Shown one piece after another: positions 11,836-22,407 of a DNA stretch of 64,000 bases. Numbering within the stretch: the first letter of the stretch is position 1; each line of letters starts with the position of its first letter. The notes below the pieces were generated by a model. The model did no database searches. It saw nothing but the letters and a program-made list of their open reading frames with translations, and was not told where the DNA came from. Position numbers and translations under genes: made by a program. This stretch comes from Puccinia triticina (Eukaryota; Basidiomycota; Pucciniomycetes; Pucciniales; Pucciniaceae): the NCBI RefSeq assembly GCF_026914185.1, contig NC_070572.1, positions 3,100,001 to 3,164,000 on the forward strand. Direction: 5' to 3'.

Positions 11836-11938
11836 CTGAAAAACGAAAACGGCGAATAGGGTGGGGCTCACAGCGTGGCAGGTAATGCTTTCGACGTGTG
11901 TAGAGATGCCCGGAGGTGCTACTATGGAGGGGACTTAC
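11836..11938 (-). other. Predicted 103-nt leader intron of gypsy element
   Basis: On the minus strand GTAAGT starts at 11938 and a pyrimidine-rich TTTTCGTTTTCAG ends at 11836, 22 bases before the gag ATG. It contains the recurrent module. Splicing is inferred only from the GT-AG borders. If real, gag would be expressed from a spliced transcript. Confidence 0.4.
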
Positions 11939-12112
11939 TTTTGTCTCTCCTATGCCCCGCGGCTGACGTCCTACAACAACAATGAAATAAAATTATTCCG
12001 GTCTTGATCCTGAAACGAGGAAACTGGACCGGTCTCAGATGATTCTCGAATTGCCCCAAAAGAAAAGCTTGAAAGAATCCAGCCTAAGCCCGCCAGTCCG
12101 TCTCAAAATCCT

Positions 12113-12166
12113 GAGGCGAGACTGTAAATCTTGAGGTTGCTGGTTTGATCCCGGCTCGGGGGACCA
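12113..12166 (+). other. tRNA-Tyr 3'-half copy at gypsy primer binding site
   Basis: The plus strand reads as the 3' half of a tRNA-Tyr: anticodon arm with loop CTGTAAA (anticodon GTA) closed by CGAGA/TCTTG, T arm GCTGG-TTTGATC-CCGGC, acceptor TCGGGGG, discriminator A and a templated CCA at 12164-12166. On the minus strand, the element's own direction, this gives TGGTCCCCCGAGCC 17 bases after the LTR end, a primer binding site. A templated CCA and a missing complementary 5' acceptor strand argue against a functional tRNA gene. It looks like a reverse-transcribed primer copy. Confidence 0.65.
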
Positions 12167-12183
12167 AATATGGACTCCGGCCG

Positions 12184-13026
12184 TGCCAGGCGGAGGCAGT
12201 TGGGTGAGGGGAAAGTGCTCGAGTGCTGCCCTTGTTGGTGGTCCTGCGAAAAGTATTGAGAATAGTCGAACAGAAAAGTGATAGCGGTTGGGGGGGGGGG
12301 GGGGGGGGAAGGGATTTGTATGAGAGGGAACGAGGGGGGTGGAATACCCTTGGCGGTTTGTTTGGGTAAGAAGCTCAGAAGAAGAAGGAAAGAAAATGGA
12401 GGGAAGGCCGGCGCGTTCGTTGGACTATCAGAGGGTGATCAGATGAAGAAAAACTCAGAGACTCGGGATCTTCACGATCCAGATCAATAAACTCAGAACT
12501 CAAAAATATGATGATATTCCTCGTCGTCCAGAGGTGGATACCATGCGGATCCTTCCTCCAAGTTTGGCTGAACTTGGATTCAGTCCCGCAACATGCCGCG
12601 CGACGAGCCCTCGTGCCCGCTGCGCCCGTACAACTAAGATGAGCATGGAAGAGAGAACAACCAAAAAAAAGAGACAACAAAACAACAAACAAAGACCAAG
12701 AAAACAAACAAACCCTAAACCAACCCTCCTCCAACTCAAACTCTCCAACGCGCGCCAGGTAGAAACAGAAGAAAAAAAAAGAAAGACATGTGTAAAAGAA
12801 ATGTAAAAAGTGGAAACTGAAACAAAACCAAACAAAACAAAACAAAAAAAGAGAAAAGAAGAAAAAGGAAAAAAAAGGAAAAGAGAGGAAGGGGGAAAAA
12901 TGATAACAGCTGCTTGAAAGGTCTTGAGGGGGTTGCGTGCGCCGCGCCGTCGGATTTAAAGCGTCTTGATGATCCTCTGGCCCTTTTTCTGGTGTCTTGA
13001 TCCGGAGTACGCGCCTGAACACCACA
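12184..13026 (-). mobile_element. Gypsy 5' LTR (LTR-A)
   Basis: On the minus strand it starts TGTGGTGTTCAGGCGCG at 13026 and ends GCCTCCGCCTGGCA at 12184. It is nearly identical to LTR-B at 22565-23395 over its full length, differing mainly in homopolymer runs and a few substitutions. The shared part includes a T-rich tract and a G/C tract near 12290. It is followed by the tRNA-Tyr primer binding site and gag, so it is a 5' LTR. Its outer edge abuts copia coding sequence at 13027. Confidence 0.85.
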
Positions 13027-16000
13027 GCGGCAATGACATCTCCATGTTGGCTTCCAGAACTAATGTGTCCCACTCTGAGGAGGTTTTCAAGGAACCTCTT
13101 GGCCTGGCAACTGACTACCAATGGAAATCTGAGGCGCTGACCAAAGATGAGCTGAAATTGCTCTACTATCACCGGGCTTTTGGCCACGCAAGCCTACGCC
13201 ACATCAGACGGATAATAAAGTTAAGCCTTGGCAATGGCTTACCACAAGATATCCCAAGTGGAAAAATTCATTGTCCTGTCTGCGCGATTAGTAAGAGTAC
13301 TAGAATCAACCCGTTAGCCTCTACCCTTAGAACAGTAGAACGAGTGGAAATTCTGGCAGCCGACCTGATGGGCCCATTCCAGGTGGACTCGATTGACGGA
13401 GGAAAGTACCTACTGACCATGCGAGATGTTGCGACAGGCTACACTTTCATTAAGGTGTTGAAACAAAAATCAGAAGCCAACCAACACATTATCGACACTA
13501 TCACGCGCCTGGAACAAGCCACCAGAAAACGTCTTCAAGTCCTTCGAAGCAACAACGGCGGTGAATTCGCCAACAAGAAGCTTGACGATTTCCTGAAGTC
13601 CAAAGGCATTGTAGCGGAGAAAGAACTGCCTTATCATCACTACCAGAACGGCGTCATAGAAAGATTCAACCGGACAGTAGCAGACACGGGAAGAACGATT
13701 CTCATTGACAGTCCTCTACCAAAGGGGTTCTGGAGCTACGCTTTTGTCTGGGCAACGTATGTGCTTAACAGGTTACCTAACAAGGCAAGCGGTGACAAGA
13801 CACCTTATGAGGCACTCTTCGGCAAGAAACCACAGTACAACAATTTCCGCGTTTTTGGCAGCACGGGCTACGTTCACATACCCGAAGAAAAGCGAAAAAA
13901 GCTTGACGAACGCGCGTTGAAAGGTTTTGCCATAGCCCACCTAGAACAAAGCAAAGGCTGGCTCTTTTGGATCCCGGATCAGAAACGCTTTGTTTCCTCC
14001 GCAATGGTGCGTTTTCCAGCAGACCTGGCGAATGTACCTGTGAAAGCAAAAGTCAATACAACAAATGTTGCGGATTCTGAAGACTCTCTAGCTACTGGAT
14101 CAAAATTATCAGTAGATTACATCATGAACCTCCTCCATCTGGGAGATTTCTCACAAGAGATCAAGTTCGAGAATCAGGAGCTAATAGTCGACACAATCAT
14201 TGACCTCTGTCAGTTCTACGCGATCTCGGTGCCAAAGACCTTCAAACAAGCAATGAAATCACCGGAAAAAGAAGCCTGGTCCAAGGCAATTGCGGTGGAA
14301 ATGTCAAACCTAGAGCAGATGCGCGTCTGGATTTTGAAGCTGAAACCGGAGGACAAGAAGGCGCTAGGGGGTTGCTGGGTTTTTGCGACAAAGACAGACT
14401 CGAATGGCTCTGGCAACGGTGGATCACTACTTTACGGTTATCAATATCGTAACGTTATCGTAGTGATTTTTGGTCCCTTTACGCTAACCGGACCGGTAGC
14501 AATGGGGAAATGTGGTGCAATATTGATATTGCACCGGGCGGGTGTTTTTTTTTTCAAGGCCGCTACAATATCTATGGGCAGAGCAGCAGGTATTTATCAA
14601 CATATTGAGCAAGAAAAGGCCATTTCAGGGCTGATTTGGCCTTTCACTGCTCAATAAAGTGTTGCTCTGCTTGATAAGGGCCAATTTGACCCTTAATTGC
14701 TTAATAAAATGTTAATTTTCTCGATAACACATTACTTTACTAGTAACAGCTGTACAAAAAAAGGCCAGTTACGATAACCGTGACGCGGCGATCCGCACGC
14801 TAGCGTTAACAATAACTGTAAAAATGTTAGGCGCAGCTCGCTAATTTACTCTACAGCCCCGGTTATCGTAGAGTAAAGTAGCAACCCACCGTTGGCTCTG
14901 GGGTTCGTTTCAAGGCTAGATACGTGGCGAAAGGTTTTACGCAGGTTGAAGGTGAAGATTTCAACGCGACTTTCGCGCCGACAGCAACTTTTGTCTCTCT
15001 TCGACTGCTACTGGTCGTTGCGGCGGCACACGGATGGCCGGTTCAAAGCTTCGATTTTGTGGCGGCATATCTTAACTCGCCGATTGACAAGGAGGTTTGG
15101 GTGAAACCATTGGACGGAATGAAAACGCCGCCTGGTCACGCTCTCCTCCTAAAGAAGGCGCTCTATGGTACTCGTCAAGCCGCCCGATGCTGGTGGCTGC
15201 ACTTGAAAAATGTCCTGGACAAATTTGGATACTCACCATCGCAGTACGACAACAGCCTGTATATTCTGCGTCATCCGGATGAAGCGGGAGTTGTGTGGCT
15301 CCATGTCGATGATGGTGTAGTCACTGCTTCCAGTCCAGCCCTCTTGAAGAAACTGGAGGAAGACTTGAAGGGGATCCTCAAAATCAAGTGGTCCCATAGT
15401 CTTGATTCAATTGTTGGACTCAATGTTACGCGCTCAACGCAAGGTTTTCAACTGTTTCAGAAGGAGCTCGTGGAGGGAATTCTCTCTGAACACTGGGACG
15501 GATTGACGACAGCAACCACTCCTCTGCCGGCCGTTTTCAATGCGACAACGGACAAAGACGGTGTCCCGGCAGACTCTGGGCGGTATCTGTCGGTCATCGG
15601 GTCTTTCAGTTATCTGGCCGTGGGGACGAGGCCAGATATATGCTTCGCTGTGAACTACTTGGTGAAGTTTGCGGCCAAACCGGGGGCCGCGCACTGGAAG
15701 GGAGTCAGGCACCTGGTTAACTATTTGGCAGGGAGTAAAGATCAACGTTTATCTCTGTTTCCTTCCTGTGATGCTAAACCTCTTAAGACCTTTGCAGACG
15801 CCTCGTGGGGGGGCGAATTTTCTAGGTCCTCATACTGGGTACTGATCACTTTCCTCAACTGCCCGGTCCTTTGGGTGTCCCGGCGCCAGCAATCTGTGGC
15901 GTCCTCGACGTGCCACGCGGAGTATATGGCTCTGGGCGTGGCGACACGCCAGACACTGTGAGTCCGACACCTCCTGAGGGATGTGTTGAAGAAGGATTTT

Positions 16001-16234
16001 GTAGGTTTTCTATTCTGTGACAATCAATCAGCAATAAAAGTATCTACAGATGACGCGTCAAATAAGCGGACTAGGCATACTGACCGTGATTTTTATATTA
16101 CAAATGAGGTGTTATTTCAGAAAAAGACAGAGCTAGAATGGGTCAGCACGAAGGACCAGCTTGCTGATATTTTTACTAAGTGCATGCCGGCAGAAAGTTT
16201 CACGTTATTGAGAAGGAAAATTATGTCTGCGTAG
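13027..16234 (+). pseudogene. Ty1/copia integrase-RT-RNase H, disrupted
   Basis: Domains in order: Gag-pre-integrase (LLYYHRAFGHASLRHIRRI, CPVCA), integrase core (ADLMGPF; RSNNGGEF, where the catalytic Asp is Asn; YQNGVIERFNRT with Glu kept), reverse transcriptase (ARYVAKGFTQVEGEDFNATF; catalytic WLHVDDGVV near 15300) and RNase H (FADASWGG, ADIFTKCMP). A 480-bp MITE interrupts the frame at 14414; removing it with one target duplication restores GSGVRFKARY exactly. A TGA at 15959-15961 replaces a probable Trp. Gag and protease are missing upstream, where LTR-A abuts; the Gag N-terminus survives at 24045-24269 on the other strand. Confidence 0.9.
14414..14893. mobile_element. hAT-like MITE (480 bp) in copia pol
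   Basis: The ends are CAACGGTGG and CCACCGTT(G). An 8-bp duplication GGCTCTGG flanks it at 14406-14413 and 14894-14901. The CA..TG tips and 8-bp duplication are typical of the hAT superfamily. The interior has no coding capacity and is rich in GTTATCG / CGATAAC and GTTAACG words in both orientations. Coordinates of the right end are ambiguous by one base. Confidence 0.85.
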
Positions 16235-16373
16235 TTTTTTTTTGCTGGGTTCTGTCAATTTTTTCCTTTTGCACATATTTTTTTTGTTTTGTTTCTTTTG
16301 TTTTGTCTCAATTGTTTTCTTCCTTTTCCTTTTTCTTTTGGTTGTTCTGTGGTGTTTGGGATACCGCGTCTAC

Positions 16374-16387
16374 GGCGAGAGGGGGGG
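16374..16387 (+). other. Polypurine tract of 132-bp-LTR copia
   Basis: GGCGAGAGGGGGGG lies immediately before the TG of the LTR at 16388, the position expected for the plus-strand primer of an LTR retrotransposon. Confidence 0.8.
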
Positions 16388-16519
16388 TGTTGTAGCCCAG
16401 AGGGCTACGCACTCCGAGACTCGCCGCAGTCGTGGTATCTTCAGCATCCTGGACTTGTGTCCGGGCTGAGGGAGTGTGAATCCATCCACATCTGTCATTA
16501 GAGTTCCTGAGTCACATCA
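16388..16519 (+). mobile_element. Copia 3' LTR, 132 bp
   Basis: It starts TGTTGTAGCCCAGAGGGC and ends GAGTCACATCA. The reverse-complemented copy at 24850-24981 differs at one of 132 positions. The next five bases, GCTCT (16520-16524), match the bases before the other LTR once strand is taken into account, so the two LTRs belong to one insertion. The LTR is very short for copia. Confidence 0.9.
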
Positions 16520-16524
16520 GCTCT

Positions 16525-16740
16525 ATCAATGACTGGCTATAGCGGTCATTGCTGGCTATAGTAGTCATTGAGAGCTCTCTTGATGACTGGCTGTGCCGGT
16601 TGTCAAGAGATCTCTCAATGAATTGCTATACTGGTCATGGAGAGCCCTTTCAATGACTGGCTGTAGTCTCTCAATGATTGGCTACATATACCGGTCATCA
16701 AGAGCTATGTTGATGACCGGTTTTATGTTTGATGACTTGG
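16525..16740. repeat. TCAATGACYGG palindromic array (right half)
   Basis: Words such as CAATGACTGGCTAT and CCGGTCATTGAGAGC alternate in orientation. It is the continuation of the array at 24987-25314; the copia with 132-bp LTRs inserted into it, and the halves were later moved apart by inversion. Confidence 0.75.
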
Positions 16741-17457
16741 TTGCTTCTGGGTGCGTATGTATTATAGCACCCACGGGTGTGTGCCAGAGCCCCACGGGTT
16801 GCTATATGCCAAAATTTGTGAGAATTCACGCCTAGGTGAACGGCACCAACCTCATAAAATGAGAAAAGTGCCGGGATCTGAAAAAGCTGCGGAAACTGGT
16901 AAGCAAAGCAAACTGTCTCCGCAGTCCAAACCAAGTGCCATGTGTTGTGGCAAAATTGAAAAAATCTCTTGGATGATTACAGGTCCAACATCTGTGAGCA
17001 GCAAGGTTAGCCATAAAGGAAATCCTGGCCCAAAGTCATTGTCAGAGAGGATAACAACCAGCGCCAAAGGTAAGCAGTTTTTATAACTCAAAAACAAATA
17101 GACCAGATAGATGCTAATGCTCTATCCTAACATTTCTATAGACAAAGTCAAAGGAAAAGATACCAAGCACCCCGAAGCCACTCAAAGAGTAGGAAAAACT
17201 ATTGGTAAGTGATTGTGTTGTCTCAAATGATGAGGAAGGAGCACAGTGAGAGCTAAAGCAATGCATTGGACTGGAAAGACAATGTTGCAAAGCTTCTCAG
17301 CCGATTTGCTGACTCAGAATAAGGAAAGGACAAAAAAGGGTCACATCCCTTGTTGAGTTGTCTGTTAGTCTGCTATGATGATGTATCACCACAGTATGGA
17401 GGGCTGTCGGATTGACCCATGAGCACTACCAACCAACCACCCAGCTGGCAGCCACAA
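16741..17457. other. No gene recognised
   Basis: Moderately AT-rich sequence with short frames only; possible GT..AG pairs (for example GTAAGCAGTTTTTATAAC near 17070) but no convincing exon. Nothing identifiable. Confidence 0.4.
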
Positions 17458-17543
17458 GTGTCTGTAGCCTAGTTGGTAAATGCAGCACTTTAGTATGTGT
17501 CTCAGCATAGCTGAGGTCGTGAGTTTGGCTCTCACCAGACACA
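17458..17543 (+). pseudogene. tRNA-Leu-like sequence, degenerate
   Basis: A perfect 7-bp acceptor stem (GTGTCTG / CAGACAC), a box-A-like TAGCCTAGTTGGT, a long variable arm CTCAGC-ATA-GCTGAG and a 5-bp T stem (GTGAG / CTCAC) fold as a class II tRNA. The anticodon region CTTTAGTAT suggests TAG (Leu), but its stem is only about 4 bp. The T loop is TTTGGCT, lacking the conserved C56 and A58, so box B is poor. It is a tRNA pseudogene or the head of a SINE. Confidence 0.45.
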
Positions 17544-17843
17544 TCTTCATTTTACAGTCTCTACATCCCTGTCCAAGTAAGAAGAAAAGTTCCTTGTAGA
17601 AAAGAGAGATAACGTTTGAATGAACTAACTGGCAGATACTTTGTAACAGAATTGATCATAACAATCTCCAAACTTCCCGCAAGTTCTCTATCTCTCAACT
17701 ACCTCAACAACCAAAGAAGAAGCGGCCCAGATCCTGCTCTTAGGTAATAACCTGTTTCTGCTCTTTTTATTTTTTTATTTCTTAGCCCAAACAAAGTTGT
17801 ATTTACATCAAGAGATATCATCTTAGTTCTCTGGAATCTTTCA

Positions 17844-18027
17844 GATTTACAGTCTTGATAGCTAAAAACGCAACCTCAGATTCAAAAACTAGGAGCAGGA
17901 CAGAAAGATGGCCAATTCCCATACTGACTCCAGCAATTCATCAATCTGAGGAAAACCCACAATGAAAGTTCCTAAATTCACTGGAGAGAACTTTGAAATA
18001 TGGGAGAAGAAAATAAGATGGCACTAT
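17844..18027 (+). pseudogene. Copia 5' end: half-tRNA-Tyr PBS and Gag start
   Basis: After an LTR-like end CTTTCA (17843) comes GATTTACAGTCTTGATAGC, complementary to the anticodon side of tRNA-Tyr. The Gag start at 17908 reads MANSHTDSSNSSI, then TGA, then MKVPKFTGENFEIWEKKI, which resembles the MKVPRFNGDNFEIWERKV start of the copia at 59461. A motif-array MITE cuts it at 18028. The extent of the LTR to the left could not be determined. Confidence 0.65.
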
Positions 18028-18301
18028 CAACGGTGCACTGCTACACTACTTTTAGTTTTTAGCGTAGTTTAGTGTAGTATTTTTACGCTAATCTACACAA
18101 AAATTACCTGTAGCGCCAATTCTAGCCAACTAACAACTAACAAAATAAATTAGTCAAAAAAAAAACTGGTAGCGTAGCGTTAGTTTAGACCTAAATAAGA
18201 GAACTAACGCTACCATCTTTCACTGATAGAAGCTGTTTAGTAAGCGTAGCGTAGGTATCAGCTGCACTACCTTTCAGTGTAGCGCAATCATCAGCTACAC
18301 T
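18028..18301. mobile_element. Truncated motif-array MITE; right inversion breakpoint
   Basis: It starts with the hAT-like tip CAACGGTGCACTGC inside copia gag and is full of TAGCGTAG / CTACGCTA words, but has no matching right tip. Its last 32 bases (18270-18301) are the reverse complement, with one mismatch, of 4490-4521. Gypsy sequence begins right after. It is read as one product of recombination between two inverted repeats. Confidence 0.7.
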
Positions 18302-18307
18302 CGTCCC

Positions 18308-19135
18308 TTGCCGCCCCATTTGTTGCCCAGTACTTTTGACCACGTAAATCCTGCTCCGCGTCTCCGAGAAGAGAATAAACTATCTTTGTTTCATTTCGCG
18401 GAGGCCTCAGCCCCACCTCGGGAACCCTCCACAAGCTCTCGTTTCCCGTTTCAGAAGAATGCTCAAGAGCCAAACCTCGGTAGTCTCCGCAAAGAGAATA
18501 AACTACTCCCCCTCTGTGAAGAGGCTAAACTATTTACGTCTTGTGACGGCCTCCGTGATGAGGTTAAACTAACTCCTGTAAAGAACTTAGATGCTCGGTC
18601 ATGCGGACAATCGCGGAGGATTGGGAGTAACAAAGTAAGTTCCTCCCAATATGCACCTCCGAGGCGTGATGCCGCCTTAGTTTCAAAAACCCTATCTCGT
18701 GCCACTCTGGTGAGCCACTCTCTGGATTTTGGCGCTCTTCTACTAGGACTTGGAATCTCCGACGGCGCGAAGCTCCGAGACAAGCTAAAACTATGCGGAC
18801 ATCATGTGGATTGCAAAGAGGGGAGCTTGGTGTTTGGGCCTTCGTGGAGAGCTCATGGCGTGAAAGTAAGTTCCAACCATGATGCACCTCCGAGGCGTGA
18901 TGCTCCAAAAACGTCGAAAACCCTGCCTAGTGCCTGTAAGAGTTTCACTCAGGTTTCACACTTACTCAAACTGAACTCATTAGACACATATGTACTTATG
19001 CTTATACATGATATTGTTGCCCGATATATCTTGTACTCCCGTTTGAAGGACTCCTCTCTCCTTTTTTCCTCAAGCTGGTCTTCACCTAGGTTTCCCTTTC
19101 TCATTCATTCTTTTGAAATCACACTCTTTTCATAG
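18308..19135 (+). CDS. ORF between gypsy protease and polymerase
   Basis: A 275-codon frame of unknown function precedes the polymerase. It carries degenerate repeats of a short charged motif (LREENKL, LRKENKL, CEEAKL, LRDEVKL, LRDKLKL) and spans two copies of the GTAAGT module, so part may be intron rather than protein. The C-terminus is hydrophobic and Ser-rich. No known domain recognised; it may be an element-specific linker or chance frame. Confidence 0.3.
   Translation: MPPHLLPSTFDHVNPAPRLREENKLSLFHFAEASAPPREPSTSSRFPFQKNAQEPNLGSLRKENKLLPLCEEAKLFTSCDGLRDEVKLTPVKNLDARSCGQSRRIGSNKVSSSQYAPPRRDAALVSKTLSRATLVSHSLDFGALLLGLGISDGAKLRDKLKLCGHHVDCKEGSLVFGPSWRAHGVKVSSNHDAPPRRDAPKTSKTLPSACKSFTQVSHLLKLNSLDTYVLMLIHDIVARYILYSRLKDSSLLFSSSWSSPRFPFLIHSFEITLFS
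18635..18721 (+). repeat. Recurrent GTAAGT module, copy 3
   Basis: GTAAGTTCCTCCCAATATGC, then CACCTCCGAGGCGTGATGC, ending near TGGTGAGCCACTC. Matches copies at 4.6, 11.9, 18.9 and 22.4 kb. Confidence 0.55.
18866..18957 (+). repeat. Recurrent GTAAGT module, copy 4
   Basis: GTAAGTTCCAACCATGATGC, then the same CACCTCCGAGGCGTGATGC block, then ACGTCGAAAACCCTGCC. It lies 231 bases after copy 3, so the two form a loose tandem pair. Confidence 0.55.
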
Positions 19136-19209
19136 AACTTCAGGCCTTTGGCCCTCCGCTCCACTGATCCTCTCAGTGAAGGACTTCCAGTCCTTACAGT
19201 GCCACATAC

Positions 19210-22200
19210 GTGAGCGAAGAAGCTTTGTCTGGATTTTCCCTTGCAGATAAAGTAGCGTTCGAGGATTGGTCGGAGCATCGGACGAGTCTCTTGGTGGAAG
19301 CGGGACTGAGGTGCGGCGCGCAGGCAGTGCTAGCGAGAGCCTGGCAAGAAGGCAAATACTTGGCTATGGCAGCCAAGTATAAACCGGTCGCCAAGAAAGT
19401 CAAGCCAATGAATCTGCCCATGCCTCAGGAGCTGAACCCCCCTCTCTGCCGTCCGCCGCTCTCGCGAGATCCGTATCAGGGTTTGTCTCGCGCCTTGGCC
19501 GGTCCCTTCGTGCCCAAAGGAAGAGTGACCGAAGAGCGTCTCTCAGTGGTTAACTTCGGACCCGAGGGGTGGCTGTATCCCGATGAGCTGGCCCTAATCA
19601 AGAATGTGTTAGCGGAACGAAACCTTTCTATTGCGTTCACGGAAGAGGAGCGAGGCCTGCTGAAGAACGACTACAGGATGCCGTATATTATCCCGGTGGT
19701 TGAACACAAGCCTTGGCAGCAACGGAAGATCCCCATCCCTGCTGCTAAGATGGAGGAATATGTGTGCATCATCCGGGAACAAATTCGAAATGGCCTATAC
19801 GAGCAATCCACCTCTAGCTACTCGAGCCCCGTCTTTTGTGTGATCAAAGGGAACGGGAGGAACGGGAAGCTTAGAATTGTTCACGATCTTCAAGCACTCA
19901 ACAGGGTGACAATTCGAGACGCGGGCACGCCGCCAGCAACCAAAGAGTTTGTGGAGTCGTTTTCAGGGCGCGCGTGTTATGGGTTGGGGGATATCATGGG
20001 CGGCTCCGACAAGCGCGCCTTGGATCCTGTCTCCCGGCCTCTAACGACCTTTGATACGCCGCTTGGGCGATTTCAGTTAACCCGTCTTCCGCAAGGTGCC
20101 ACAAATTCTGTGGCCGTTTATCAGGCCCAGATGGTCTGGATACTACAAGACAAAATTCCGGAACACGTCGGGATCTTCATCGATGACGGGGGCATAAAGG
20201 GGCCAAAATCGGACTACGACGGAGAGCTGCTCCCTTGGCATGCTGGTATTCGCAGATTTATATGGGAATATGCCGAAGTTCTGGAGAGAGTCTTATTCCG
20301 GATCGAGGAATCAGGGTTGACAGTGTCGGCCACGAAACTCGCGGCCTGTGTTCCAGCGCTGGAGATAGTAGGCCATGTGGTTTGCAAGGAAGGCAGGAAA
20401 ATGGCCGCCAGCAAAGCGAACAAGATCACCTCTTGGCCAACGCCGGTTAACGCCACCGAAGTGCGCGGGTTTTTAGGAGTCGTGGTCTATGTCAGGATTT
20501 TCATACCCTCTCTTTCTTGGATCTGTCTACCTCTCCGTCGGCTTACTCGCAAGGACTCAGAGTGGGGTTGGACAGAGGAGTGCAAGCGGGCCTTTCAGGA
20601 GCTTAAGAAACTGGTCGGGGAGGACATAGTCCTGGTGAAGATTGATTACGGTCCGGACGCCGGCAAGCTCAAGCTGGCTGTTGATTCGAGTTTTCACACC
20701 GCCGGCGCCGTTCTCACTCAGGAGGATTCGAATGGGCTGGACCGCCCTGCGCTTTACGAGTCTTTGTTGTTCTCGCAGGTCAAGTCGCGTTATTCTCAAG
20801 CCAAGCTCGAGCTTTGTGGAGTGGCGCGGATTCTTAAGAAGCTCCAGACCGTGCTATGGGGACAACATTTTGAGTTGCTGGTTGATCCACAGTCGCTAAT
20901 CCAAATGATCAATACTCCAAGCCTACCGAACGCCCCAATGACACGGTGGGTCTCCTTCATACAGCTCTTCTCTTTTGATATTAGACATTGCCCGGGAAAA
21001 TCTTTCACCATGCCGGACGGGTTGTCGCGGCGGCCATCAAGTGACGATGAGGAGGACCGCCCATTCGATTTTGACAAGGAGGCTCCGTGGATTCGACCAG
21101 CGCGCGCTTTCTCTGTGACGGAGAAGGAGTACACTGGTTATCAGGAGGGTTATTGGCGACAAATGGAGCTCTTCCTCACTACTCTGCTCAAGCCCAAAGG
21201 AATGGACGGTGTTGAGTTTCGTGCGTTGAAGCGGAGGTCGGCGGATTCCTTTGTGCAAAACGGACAACTTATGAAGAGGGGCAGCCCACTGCCCCGGATT
21301 GTCATCACCATTCCATCAAAACAGGAGGAGGTTCTGCGGCAGCTGCATGAGGACTTGGGCCACCGCGGGGGGACGGAAACGTATAGGAGGATAGCCGATC
21401 AGTTTTGGTGGCCATCGTTGAAGAAGACCGTATTACGGTGGTGCCAGAGCTGCGACGCCTGTCAGCGGCGCAGTCTGCGGAGGCCTTTGGAACAGCGGTA
21501 CCCAACCGGTGAATCAACGGTTTTTGGACGGGTAGCTATGGACGCCATGCATCTGAAAGCTAGCGGAGCTAAGTATCTCATCGTGGCTCTTGACGATTTC
21601 TCTGGGTGGGTAGAAGCAAAAATCCTGAACAATCTCACTTCAGAGGCGGTAGCCGCCTTTCTTCAGGAACATTGGACAATGCGGTACGGGCCGGCTCAAT
21701 CTTACTCGACAGATGGGGGTTCCGAATTCAGAGGCGCATTGGCGGAGATGTTGCGTGGTCTTCCTGGCCAACATTGGGTGTCAACTCCCTATTATCCGGA
21801 AGGGCAGGGCATGGTCGAAAGGGGCCATGCTCCTTTGAAAGCGGCTTTGGTAAAACTGGCAGGGGAAAGTGGAAAGAACTGCCGTAAGTTCCTACCCTTG
21901 GTGCTCTTCGCCGACCGAATCTCCACCAAGCGCACCACAGGTTATTCTCCCTACGAACTGGTTTTTGGGCAAAGGGCGGTGCTTCCAATCAATCTTGAGA
22001 TGGAATCTTACCTGGGTGTCGACTGGGAGTCGGTACGCACAACCACGGACCTGCTGGCGGCAAGGTCGCTGCAGTTAGAACGCAGCAAAGAGACTCGAGG
22101 GGTTGCTTACCAAAAAATGATGGAAGCAAGGGATGGTTCAGTCCGGTATTGGGAAGACAAACACGCTGATTGACTTCGCGACCCGCTCGAGGAGGGAGAG

Positions 22201-22407
22201 ATGGTCATGGCGTATAACCGATCTTTGGAGACGCAGTGGGGCCAGTTATTCGCGAACAAATGGAACGGGCCCTACCGCGTCGTTCGCCAAGTTGAAGGAG
22301 GCTCCTATGTCCTGGCTGAGTTGGATGGCACTGAACTCAAGAGGCGTTTCGCGGCGGATCAAGTCAAGAGATATTTCTCTTGTGAGGACATGGAAGGACA
22401 AAAGTAA
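19210..22407 (+). pseudogene. Ty3/gypsy polymerase (RT-RNase H-integrase)
   Basis: A nearly complete Pol frame. Reverse transcriptase: RIVHDLQALNRVTI, YGLGDIMGGSDKRAL, LTRLPQGATNSV and a catalytic box GIFIDDGG (residue about 320; IDD in place of YVDD). RNase H: LKLAVDSSFHTAGAVLTQ. Integrase: zinc finger H..H..C..C (HEDLGHRGG, CQSCDACQ), core Asp in AMDAMHLKASG, Asp in STDGGSEFRG, Glu in YPEGQGMVERGH. A TGA at 22171-22173 (expected Arg, CGA) precedes a C-terminal domain with NKWNGPYRVV, ending at 22407. The 3' LTR-B follows. Gag and protease of the same element are on the minus strand at 4.9-11.8 kb. Confidence 0.9.

Noticed and set aside
12113..12166. A real tRNA-Tyr gene
   Set aside because: It has a templated CCA, lacks a pairing 5' acceptor strand, and sits exactly where a retroelement primer site belongs.
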